A stretch of 21,025 bases of DNA, from IMG/VR virus record IMGVR_UViG_3300029448_000537, positions 1 through 21,025 of that record; one strand, written 5' to 3'. Positions within the stretch are counted from its first letter, which is position 1, and the number at the start of each line of letters is the position of its first letter. The notes beneath the pieces were generated by a model. It saw nothing but the letters and a program-made list of their open reading frames with translations. It had not been told where the DNA came from and did not search any database. Shown here piece by piece: positions 15,178 to 21,025 of this stretch. The DNA comes from a virus. Made by a program: the position numbers and the translations under genes.

Positions 15178-15849
15178 TTAACCGCTAACTTGGTTTTTTA
15201 ACATATTATATTTATTTACATCTGTTCTAAATAATCTTGCCTGTTCTGTCAAATTAAATGAATCTGGTGCAAATGGATTTTTTTCACCAGCTAATACTGT
15301 ATCAGTCTGAACCTTAGTAGTCGTTGCTCCACCGCCTTGTGGTCTTGGGTTCTTTTGTACCCATTGAGGCATTTTTGACATTGCCCATTCTTTAACTGGA
15401 GTCCTGTTATAACCATCAACGATGACAACAGTTCCATCTGCTTCTCTTGCAAGCTGGTCTTGGTTTATTTGCGATAATACATATCTTGGATCATGTACCA
15501 CATCAGCAAGTGCTGTTACTGCTGGGGCTTCAACCTCAAGCTGTCTTTGTTTAGCTTCTAGTTCTAATATTTTTTTATTCTTTGATTCTTCTGCATCACG
15601 ATATTGTTGAGCTTGTTTTGCAATCGCTTCGTCATATTTACCTTTTGCCTCTAACTCTTCCTGTTCTTTTTTCTGTTTAAAAGCAATCAAGGCATCAACA
15701 TCAACATTAGGTGGCACTGCCTTTGCAGCCTCTTTTGCTTTTTTGTAATCATCCAATAATTCAGCTTTACTTTTTCTTAGTGCTTCAACCTCTGCAATTA
15801 ACGCTGCTGTATCCACAGGTGGATTCGGTTTGTTTAATTCGTCAGCCAT
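15178..15849 (-). CDS. Capsid scaffold protein
   Basis: A 223-aa acidic and lysine-rich protein just before the capsid gene. Residues about 12-107 are predicted coiled coil (LIAEVEALRKSKAELLDDYKK, FKQKKEQEELEAKGKYDEA, NKKILELEAKQRQLEVE). A linker around 110-185 leads to the C-terminal NPFAPDSFNLTEQARLFRTD, a motif I recognise from phage scaffolds of this class, where the C-terminus contacts the coat. It directs capsid assembly and leaves the shell afterwards. I chose the ATG at 15849; a TTG five codons upstream keeps the frame open but MADELNKP is the more natural start. No protease domain is fused to it. Confidence 0.82.
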   Translation of the reverse strand: MADELNKPNPPVDTAALIAEVEALRKSKAELLDDYKKAKEAAKAVPPNVDVDALIAFKQKKEQEELEAKGKYDEAIAKQAQQYRDAEESKNKKILELEAKQRQLEVEAPAVTALADVVHDPRYVLSQINQDQLAREADGTVVIVDGYNRTPVKEWAMSKMPQWVQKNPRPQGGGATTTKVQTDTVLAGEKNPFAPDSFNLTEQARLFRTDVNKYNMLKNQVSG

Positions 15850-15882
15850 AAAAAATTTTAACAATAATTAATATTTAATATA

Positions 15883-16164
15883 TCAACTCCACTTCGTTCT
15901 GTCACTCCAATAAGCCGCACTGGTCTTACCTTTTGCAATATTTTTGGCATGACGAGCCTTAAAAGAACGTCTTTTTGCCTTATCTGCGTCACTTTCTCCT
16001 TTTCTTGGTGGTTTTGTCTTCGCTCCCTGCATACCAAATCTTATAAGCCTAAAACCATCACCTTTTTTGATAACAACCGCATGACTCTTACCACTTGGAT
16101 GCCCAGGAGTTCTGATCGGTTTATCAACCTTCTCAAAAGTATGACCGCCTCTAGTAATAGCCAT
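15883..16164 (-). CDS. 93-aa basic head-operon protein, function unknown
   Basis: A strongly basic small protein with the recognisable segments KPIRTPGHPSGKSHAVVIKKG, RLIRFGMQGAKT, GESDADKAKRRSFKARHAKNI and AKGKTSAAYWSDRTKWS. This type of protein is widespread in tailed phages between portal/minor head and scaffold genes. No function is established to my knowledge. The RRSFKARHAKNIAKG part could bind nucleic acid. It starts on a TAATG shared with the 75-aa gene. A 33-nt AT-rich gap separates it from the scaffold ATG. Confidence 0.75.
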   Translation of the reverse strand: MAITRGGHTFEKVDKPIRTPGHPSGKSHAVVIKKGDGFRLIRFGMQGAKTKPPRKGESDADKAKRRSFKARHAKNIAKGKTSAAYWSDRTKWS

Positions 16165-16391
16165 TACTTTTTCTTTTTAGGTGCTGCCTTAAGTTCTGAT
16201 CTTTTTTTTAATACAGAATTGCCAGTTGATTCAGATACAATCCTGACAATAGGATCTTCTTTAGTTCCCACTCTTGTAACAGCCCCTCCTGATGGGCCTT
16301 TAATTGTTGCTCTTGTTCCTCCACTTCCTGTAATTTTACCAAAAGTTCTTTTGCCGCCATACATCCAGCTAACTCTAGATCCTTTTTTCAT
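16164..16391 (-). CDS. DUF2945-like small protein (Tudor-like fold)
   Basis: A 75-aa protein reading KKGSRVSWMYGGKRTFGKITG, RATIKGPSGGAVTRVGTKEDPIVRIV and NSVLKKRSELK. The pattern K-G-x-x-V-x-W...G-x-x-x-G-x-I followed by a polar loop and EDP.Y/V.I..E..G..VLK...EL matches DUF2945, a Tudor-like small beta-barrel family found in bacteria and some phages. Its job in phage heads is unknown. The C-terminus is poly-lysine (APKKKK). It starts 1 nt after the 34-aa gene and ends on a TAATG with the 93-aa gene. Confidence 0.7.
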   Translation of the reverse strand: MKKGSRVSWMYGGKRTFGKITGSGGTRATIKGPSGGAVTRVGTKEDPIVRIVSESTGNSVLKKRSELKAAPKKKK

Positions 16392-16392
16392 T

Positions 16393-16497
16393 TTAATTTT
16401 TTTTAGTTTTTTTCTTAGAAGTTTTAGGCTTTACTTCGCAGTTTTCAACCTTTGGCTTTGACTCATCATAAGTTTGGACTTTAAATGTATATCCCAT
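16393..16497 (-). CDS. 34-aa lysine-rich small protein
   Basis: The frame starts MGYTFKVQTYDESKPKVE, has a single cysteine (NCEVKP), and ends TSKKKTKKN. A strong Shine-Dalgarno (GGGAGGT) ends 8 nt before its ATG, a rarity in this operon, so translation is likely. It ends one base before the ATG of the DUF2945-like gene. Unrecognised; small and basic like its neighbours, it may bind DNA or the capsid interior. Confidence 0.6.
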   Translation of the reverse strand: MGYTFKVQTYDESKPKVENCEVKPKTSKKKTKKN

Positions 16498-16550
16498 TAT
16501 TTTTTACCTCCCTTCTTTACTTTCTTTTTTTTCTTAGGTGAGCCGTACAT
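16497..16550 (-). CDS. Possible 17-aa lysine-rich peptide
   Basis: An ATG at 16550 opens a 17-codon frame, MYGSPKKKKKVKKGGKK, whose TAA overlaps the ATG of the 34-aa gene (TAATG). The frame is open further upstream (KIKAANYFPMYG) without an ATG, so a longer form from a non-standard start is possible. No ribosome site is evident. It may be only the open stretch that carries the next gene's Shine-Dalgarno. Confidence 0.3.
   Translation of the reverse strand: MYGSPKKKKKVKKGGKK
16506..16512 (-). promoter_or_regulatory. Shine-Dalgarno of the 34-aa gene
   Basis: The minus strand reads GGGAGGT, 8 nt before the ATG at 16497. It is inside the possible 17-codon frame upstream and supports the 34-aa gene as a true translation product. 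Confidence 0.65.
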
Positions 16551-16575
16551 AGGAAAATAATTAGCTGCCTTTATC

Positions 16576-16707
16576 TTACTTCTTTTTACGTTTTTTAGCA
16601 GTTGATAAAGCTATCGCCATAGCTTGTGATCTTGACTTGCCTTCTTTCATTAACATTTTAATATTTCCAGTGATTGTCTTTTTTGACTTTCCTTTTTTAA
16701 TTGGCAT
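16576..16707 (-). CDS. 43-aa basic small protein (KKGKSKKTI type)
   Basis: A 43-codon frame overlapping the last 11 nt of the minor head gene. The product begins MPIKKGKSKKTITGNIKMLM, followed by KEGKSRSQAMAIALSTAKK and a lysine-rich end. The pattern P-x-K-K-G-K-S-x-K-T followed by KEG...QA.AIAL..A recurs in very small phage proteins near head genes. Two helices with a basic N-terminus can be expected; DNA binding is a guess. No function is known to me. Confidence 0.7.
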   Translation of the reverse strand: MPIKKGKSKKTITGNIKMLMKEGKSRSQAMAIALSTAKKRKKK

Positions 16708-17887
16708 CTTTATACTTATCAGCTAACTCTACTAATGTTAGCTCCGTTCCATCTTCTCGGATAATTTTTTTTAACGCATTTGTAGGATTAAGTTGTTTTG
16801 TTCCCCTTTTTGGACTCATCAAATAATTAAAATATCTTTTCTTTTTACCAAGAACTTTTTCCTGTAGATCAGGATTATCTTTTAACCATGTTGCATAGTT
16901 TGTATCTTGAGGAACACGACCTGTTGCACTTGGTCTGGTATCAGGGAATTTACGTCTTAAATCGTCATCATCAATAATAGGAACAGTTGTAGATCGACAA
17001 TTAAAATGCTGCGGAGGAACTGGCCCTTGGTCATATTCAAACATCTGACCATCTAATCTTTGACAGATAGAACTTGTTCTTGCATCAAGAGTTGCCACAT
17101 ATTGATATTGACCAGTAACATCTTTATTTGCTGAGTAAACTGCTTGACTTGCTGCATTTTGTACCTGATTAACAGTTGTTCTCACAACAGTTTGTATTTG
17201 TTTATTTGATAAAAGCATCCCCTCAGAATTTTTTAATGCAGAGTTTAATGCGATTGAATTTTGTGGTTTGGCATTGAATCTAAGATTTGGCCCTTTGAGC
17301 CTTCTTGCAATCTTCGGCAAAGACTCTCCTTCTAAAACTCCAAGCCTTATTGCTCTTGATAGTTTTGAAGCAGAATTTTCAGAAATACCTCTAAATGCTT
17401 TTTTTACAGTGTCGCCATTTGGTAATGATATCTCTGATCCTCTTTTAGCAGTCAAAGCAAACTGAGCAGACCTAAATACACCATCTTTATCCCTCAATCT
17501 GATAGTCATAGCAGTTGGATCTTTCGTTACAATTGATTTTGCAAAGTCAGGTGAAACTGAAACTGTGTTTACCTGGAACTCACCTTTTGGCAGAACTCTT
17601 TGCAGTTGATCTTGCACAAATCCAACTTGAAACTCCGCTAGATTTTGAATTTCATCAATCATATAAGCTGCACTTTCATTCTCCCAACCTTTTAAACTAT
17701 CAACCATTTGTGCCAAGATTGATCGGAGCCTTGCAGTAGTAGTTGGGCTGTTACCCTCAAGATCTCTTATCTTTCTTAAGACATCTAAAATTACTTCATT
17801 AAATTGACTTGCAATTTGAAATTGAACCTTGTTGCTATATCTGTTTAGATCAATAGCCTCTCTATAAAAAGCCTCTGGAACTGCCAT
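16697..17887 (-). CDS. Minor head protein (Mu gpF / SPP1 gp7-like)
   Basis: A 396-aa protein directly after the portal. The central to C-terminal part holds the Mu gpF-like domain: helix NKQIQTVVRTTVNQVQNAAS (about 228-247), then ATLDARTSSICQRLDG (265-280) and PPQHFNCRSTTVPI (291-304). D268 and R270 plus C275, H294 and C297 are the conserved, probably metal-binding, positions. Proteins of this family enter the procapsid with the portal and influence DNA exit or entry. The N-terminal 130 residues are helical. The last 90 residues, basic and Asn/Lys-rich, are an extension. The gene starts 3 nt after the portal stop. Confidence 0.85.
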   Translation of the reverse strand: MAVPEAFYREAIDLNRYSNKVQFQIASQFNEVILDVLRKIRDLEGNSPTTTARLRSILAQMVDSLKGWENESAAYMIDEIQNLAEFQVGFVQDQLQRVLPKGEFQVNTVSVSPDFAKSIVTKDPTAMTIRLRDKDGVFRSAQFALTAKRGSEISLPNGDTVKKAFRGISENSASKLSRAIRLGVLEGESLPKIARRLKGPNLRFNAKPQNSIALNSALKNSEGMLLSNKQIQTVVRTTVNQVQNAASQAVYSANKDVTGQYQYVATLDARTSSICQRLDGQMFEYDQGPVPPQHFNCRSTTVPIIDDDDLRRKFPDTRPSATGRVPQDTNYATWLKDNPDLQEKVLGKKKRYFNYLMSPKRGTKQLNPTNALKKIIREDGTELTLVELADKYKDAN

Positions 17888-17890
17888 TCA

Positions 17891-19285
17891 TTAAGCTGCG
17901 TCAGGTTGGGCTGGGGCTTCCATTTCGATCAGCCCACCAGATTGCGTTGCCTCGACTTCTTCTTCTACATCAAAGTCATCACCAAGAATCTCACCACTGC
18001 TTAACTGTGTAAGTAATGTTTCTTGACTGATAGTACCAGCAGTAAATAATTGAAGTAAACTTTGAATCTCCTGTGGTTCTAGTCTTGCTGTTACAAAATC
18101 TCTATTAACAAAAGAACTTCCAGCATTAGGTTCGTTTAGATATTCACTATGAAACTTAAGGCAGTTATCAATCAAGTCTTGCATCTGCTGGGCAATGACC
18201 ATCATGGTGCTGTCATTTTGTGACCTATCAATCCTCTTGGCCTCGGCTGACTCACCAACTAATTTAGTACCAAGAACAGCACTCAAAGATAAAGTGTTTA
18301 TCTGTTCTCCAATATCTTTTAATCTTGTAAATTGGCTGTCATAACTATCACCCGATGGGCTTACATATTCCATCCTTGATTCGGGTGGTAATGATAATGC
18401 TTCATTCGGCCCTGTTGTTATCTCATCTGCATTTGGATAGCCAAACACTGCAAGTAAAGGAACAGAACTGATATGTAAAATATTATCTAAGTCACTCTGT
18501 ATTTGATAATGCTTAAGGTTTAGTTCTGCAATATCATACAAAGGGCTGCGTGATTCATACATTCCGACACGATTAGCATATGCGACAGAAAAAGGGATCT
18601 TATCTTTTATGCTCATCTCACCCTCATCATGTAATTTATATTCTCCTTTTTTATCTTTTCGATGGATTTCATATCGCCCAGGTTCTAACACCCTAATTTG
18701 TTTAATAATCTTCTCACCATATTTGCCATCATATTCGACAACCTGTTCCATCAATCGTAGCTGGCTTAATTGTCTTATACCATCAACAAGTTCTGTCCTC
18801 CAACCGAGTATATTTTTTGGTGCGTATGTAACCCAATAAGGTCTAGTCTTATCACCTTCTGTTGGTGCGTCAACTAAAACTCCTACATGACCAAAACTGA
18901 TTGCAGTTCTTGCCGTTTGATATAACCAGACATTGAGATCGTTGCCCTCAAGGTCTACATCAAATAACTGCTCTCTTACTAAATCTGAAACATCGTCCAA
19001 GCGAATTGGCTTCCTCACCAGCATACCGCTTAACATTTTTTCTATTCTCTGCAAATATGGAACTACTGTTGATCTACTTAATCTAACGTCATATGAATCA
19101 TCAGTTTCTCTGGATTCTTGCGGCAAGTATTTTCTATGTTCACTTCTGATCTTATATGTTCCCTCTTTTAAATCTTCAACCAAACCCCAAAAATTTGCCA
19201 TCCTTTGATAGGCAGCATTAGGACTTGCAACCGTTGTAGGAGCTAATGTTACAGGCTGATTGTAAATATTTAAAGAGCTATACAC
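17891..19285 (-). CDS. Portal protein (DUF4055 family)
   Basis: A 464-aa protein with family features of DUF4055 portals: AAYQRMANFWGLVEDLKEGTY near the N-terminus, RKYLPQESRE, a repeated RxxxVPYLQRIEKMLSGML helix, LNVWLYQTARTAISFGHVGVLVD, then SPLYDIAELNLKHYQIQSD and a long helix with AEAKRIDRSQNDSTMM. The end is acidic (FDVEEEVEATQ). The portal is the dodecameric ring for DNA packaging and head-tail joining. The start is GTG at 19285, chosen because GAGG lies 7 nt upstream (19293-19296) and an ATG just upstream is in another frame and closes after a few codons. TerL lies 26 nt upstream. Confidence 0.88.
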   Translation of the reverse strand: MYSSLNIYNQPVTLAPTTVASPNAAYQRMANFWGLVEDLKEGTYKIRSEHRKYLPQESRETDDSYDVRLSRSTVVPYLQRIEKMLSGMLVRKPIRLDDVSDLVREQLFDVDLEGNDLNVWLYQTARTAISFGHVGVLVDAPTEGDKTRPYWVTYAPKNILGWRTELVDGIRQLSQLRLMEQVVEYDGKYGEKIIKQIRVLEPGRYEIHRKDKKGEYKLHDEGEMSIKDKIPFSVAYANRVGMYESRSPLYDIAELNLKHYQIQSDLDNILHISSVPLLAVFGYPNADEITTGPNEALSLPPESRMEYVSPSGDSYDSQFTRLKDIGEQINTLSLSAVLGTKLVGESAEAKRIDRSQNDSTMMVIAQQMQDLIDNCLKFHSEYLNEPNAGSSFVNRDFVTARLEPQEIQSLLQLFTAGTISQETLLTQLSSGEILGDDFDVEEEVEATQSGGLIEMEAPAQPDAA

Positions 19286-19311
19286 GGTTTTTCCTCATAA
19301 TATCAGATCTT

Positions 19312-20658
19312 TTAATATATTCTAATGCCTGTTGGCTTGCCTGCCCTTCCATAAAGTAAATTAAATTCTCTGAAAATAAGATAACCGAGGGCATCTACAT
19401 GGTGATCATAACCATTTTGTTTATCGGGATCTCCTGTCTTTTCGTCATAACTTTGCAATTCTAAACATTCAATCAGACGAGTACAGTTGGCATGAATCGC
19501 CAAACGTCTTTCCCCTTTGCCGTTTTGTAATAACGCATTGACGGTTGCAACTCGATCCTTGATAAAGGGGTTGCTCTTGAGAGCCATTGAACTGAATCCG
19601 TAACTTTGCAAAATTGCGATGTCTGTTTTTGAGGCATTGATTGTTGAACGTGCTGAACCACTAGCGTCTGGGTAAACTAATATTCTGTTTGAACTATAAC
19701 GTCTGCGGATTTCTTGTGCCAACGCATCTGTATCATTTTGTTTTGATATCTCGTCAATGATCACCAGCTTGTCACCATCTTTTATTCCAACTACTGCATT
19801 ACAGTTCATCACGTTGAAATCGATTCCTATTAAAAGAGTTTCCATCTTGATATCAAACGGTATTTTGTCGATGACATGATCTGCCCTGGAAAACCTGTCA
19901 TAAACTTGCCCTTGAGTAAGGTTGACCCATTGTCCTAGCAAGTAAGCCTTTATCAACTGCGGTGGATAGTTTTCTTCAAGGGATTGAATGAAGTTGTCGG
20001 GTAGATATGGGTTGTCTTTTGTCTTTGCCTGTATTAATCCTGTGTCAGATTTTTTATTCTTTTCAAATGTTTCAAATGCCCAGCCATGACCTTCGGGAGT
20101 TGTTGTTGCATAAAACTGTTGAACATTACCAGACCTAAGTCTTGCAAGTGCCATGTTCATTGCTGATTCTGCCTCTCTTTTTGGAATAGTGTCTGCCTCA
20201 TCAAAACCCACTGCACATAAGTTTTGGCCTCGCAAACGTTGGTATGTAAGCATGGTTCTTAACAAGATAGTATGAGTACCTTCTTTAAATTCCAAATTGT
20301 ATTCAGGAAGAGGTGATGCTCTAAATGAAAAAGGTATTTGCCATTGGTCTAATAATTCATTCATCGTTCTTTGTAAAATATCTCTAAGCATCGGAGCCGT
20401 AGGTTCAAAAATTGCCGATACATGACCCACATTCATCGCTGCTAATATGCAAGATTTTGATATTAGTGCATGAGTTTTACCAGCACCAAAACCACAGACA
20501 AGAGCTAATTTTCTGTGATCAAGATCATCACAAAAAGTTTTTTGATGAGGGAGTAAATCTTGAGATATTCGAGTTATTGCTTCATCTGCTGTCGGTAAAT
20601 CATATGCACCGATTTGATATAAAACTTTTCCAGGTTGAACTGTATCTAAAATGCTCAC
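19312..20658 (-). CDS. Terminase large subunit
   Basis: A 448-aa packaging motor. The ATPase part has Walker A GFGAGKT at 56-62, Walker B with D153 and E154 in AVGFDEAD, and a coupling TTP at 186-188. The nuclease part has the RNase H-like acidic residues D280 (LLIGIDFNV), D331 (VYPDASG) and D418/D422 in YDHHVDALGY. All essential motifs are intact, and length is normal for the family. It translocates DNA into the procapsid and cuts at the end of a round. The start is GTG, overlapping the TGA of the small terminase gene as GTGA. The packaging strategy (cos or headful) cannot be read from the sequence alone. Confidence 0.93.
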   Translation of the reverse strand: MSILDTVQPGKVLYQIGAYDLPTADEAITRISQDLLPHQKTFCDDLDHRKLALVCGFGAGKTHALISKSCILAAMNVGHVSAIFEPTAPMLRDILQRTMNELLDQWQIPFSFRASPLPEYNLEFKEGTHTILLRTMLTYQRLRGQNLCAVGFDEADTIPKREAESAMNMALARLRSGNVQQFYATTTPEGHGWAFETFEKNKKSDTGLIQAKTKDNPYLPDNFIQSLEENYPPQLIKAYLLGQWVNLTQGQVYDRFSRADHVIDKIPFDIKMETLLIGIDFNVMNCNAVVGIKDGDKLVIIDEISKQNDTDALAQEIRRRYSSNRILVYPDASGSARSTINASKTDIAILQSYGFSSMALKSNPFIKDRVATVNALLQNGKGERRLAIHANCTRLIECLELQSYDEKTGDPDKQNGYDHHVDALGYLIFREFNLLYGRAGKPTGIRIY

Positions 20659-20975
20659 GAAATAATCTGTGCAAGTTTAGCTGCTGTATTGATAGCACCA
20701 AGAGCAATATGTAAATGCCCTTTTTCTCTTGCTTCCATTTGTAACGTTGCAGCTTGTGATAATAATGTTGCCACCATTTCGGGTCTTTCCACATCCCAAT
20801 CGGCCTTCATCTCGGCTCTAGCAATCTCTAAATATTTATCTGCTGTTGTAGAACTGACCCCCCAGTTTTTCAAAGCATATCTAACGCAATCAGATCTACG
20901 ACCACCTTTAGCGATAATCTCGCCAAGTTTGCGTGATCTAATGATTGTTTCTAATTTTGTACCTTTTTTAGCCAT
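20655..20975 (-). CDS. Terminase small subunit
   Basis: A 106-aa protein upstream of and overlapping the large terminase gene. The N-terminal half carries a helix-turn-helix-like region (RRSDCVRYALKNWGVSSTTADKYLEIARAEMK, shortened: SDCVRYALKNWGVSS then ADKYLEIARAE), followed by two helices (MVATLLSQAATLQMEAREKG, HLHIALGAINTAAKLAQI) that fit oligomerisation helices of small terminases. It would bind the packaging site and load the large subunit. Sequence families of this subunit are diverse, so position is the main support. No Shine-Dalgarno is seen before the ATG; the 50 bases to the right window edge hold no recognised feature. Confidence 0.75.
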   Translation of the reverse strand: MAKKGTKLETIIRSRKLGEIIAKGGRRSDCVRYALKNWGVSSTTADKYLEIARAEMKADWDVERPEMVATLLSQAATLQMEAREKGHLHIALGAINTAAKLAQIIS

Positions 20976-21025
20976 TACATAGATGTTACACGCAAATGAG
21001 AGAATATGAATATTTCTTAATTTTG

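Noticed and set aside
15850-15864. TTG start five codons upstream for the scaffold protein
   Set aside because: It would add MLKFF before MADELNKP; an ATG start at 15849 is more natural and no ribosome site favours the TTG.
15949-16461. Plus-strand open frame of 170 codons across the small basic genes
   Set aside because: It is the complement of lysine-rich genes, giving Phe/Leu/Ser-rich translation. The minus-strand genes have coupling signals and recognisable proteins.
19473-19661. Minus-strand 62-codon frame inside the large terminase gene
   Set aside because: Lies in another frame over the conserved nuclease domain; no start signal of its own.
1-21025. tRNA genes, CRISPR arrays, insertion sequences, attachment sites
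   Set aside because: No cloverleaf-like sequence, regularly spaced repeat, transposase or integrase was seen on either strand by eye.
20976-21025. Promoter upstream of the small terminase gene
   Set aside because: AT-rich, but no pair of -35 and -10 boxes with normal spacing was found in the 50 bases available.

Overview
The window is one leftward-transcribed block of virion genes from a tailed phage with a long, non-contractile tail (siphovirus layout). Every gene I can support lies on the minus strand, so the biological order runs from right (about 20975) to left (1). The DNA is AT-rich. The tail-fibre modules (short collagen-free fibres with S/T/G-rich repeats, one with a Peptidase_S74 tail) and several small conserved head-operon proteins resemble those of marine phages, such as cyanophages and uncultured marine siphoviruses. 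No metabolic, lysis, replication or integration gene is present, so host and lifestyle cannot be fixed from this window.

Layout in gene order. (1) Packaging and portal: small terminase, large terminase, DUF4055-type portal, Mu gpF/SPP1 gp7-like minor head protein. (2) A run of very small, mostly lysine-rich proteins (43, possibly 17, 34, 75 and 93 aa). (3) Capsid: scaffold, a 68-nt leader with short repeats, major capsid protein, a 121-aa beta-rich capsid-associated candidate, and a 43-aa protein. (4) Neck: connector/adaptor, a 79-aa unknown, head-closure protein, HK97 gp10-like protein, tail terminator. (5) Tail: a 47-aa unknown, tail tube, tail assembly chaperone with a programmed -1 frameshift, tape measure, then the complete lambda-type tip series M, L, K, I, J. 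(6) Three complete tail-fibre genes, a small fibre-assembly candidate, and the start of a further fibre gene cut by the left edge.

The head half resembles SPP1 in logic (separate scaffold, gp13-like capsid, gp7-like protein, no maturation protease seen), while the tail tip is lambda-like, so this is a mosaic. Genes are packed with 1-17 nt overlaps or a few bases between them. Stop/start fusions such as TAATG and ATGA are frequent, which suggests translational coupling in one late operon.

The best-supported non-obvious feature is the frameshift signal in the tail chaperone: a canonical A AAA AAC heptamer, a 7-nt spacer and a possible 6-bp stem. It gives access to a 60-residue extension that has no ATG start of its own. 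I also add five genes of 34-47 aa or less that lie in apparent gaps. No gene-free stretch exceeds about 70 bases.
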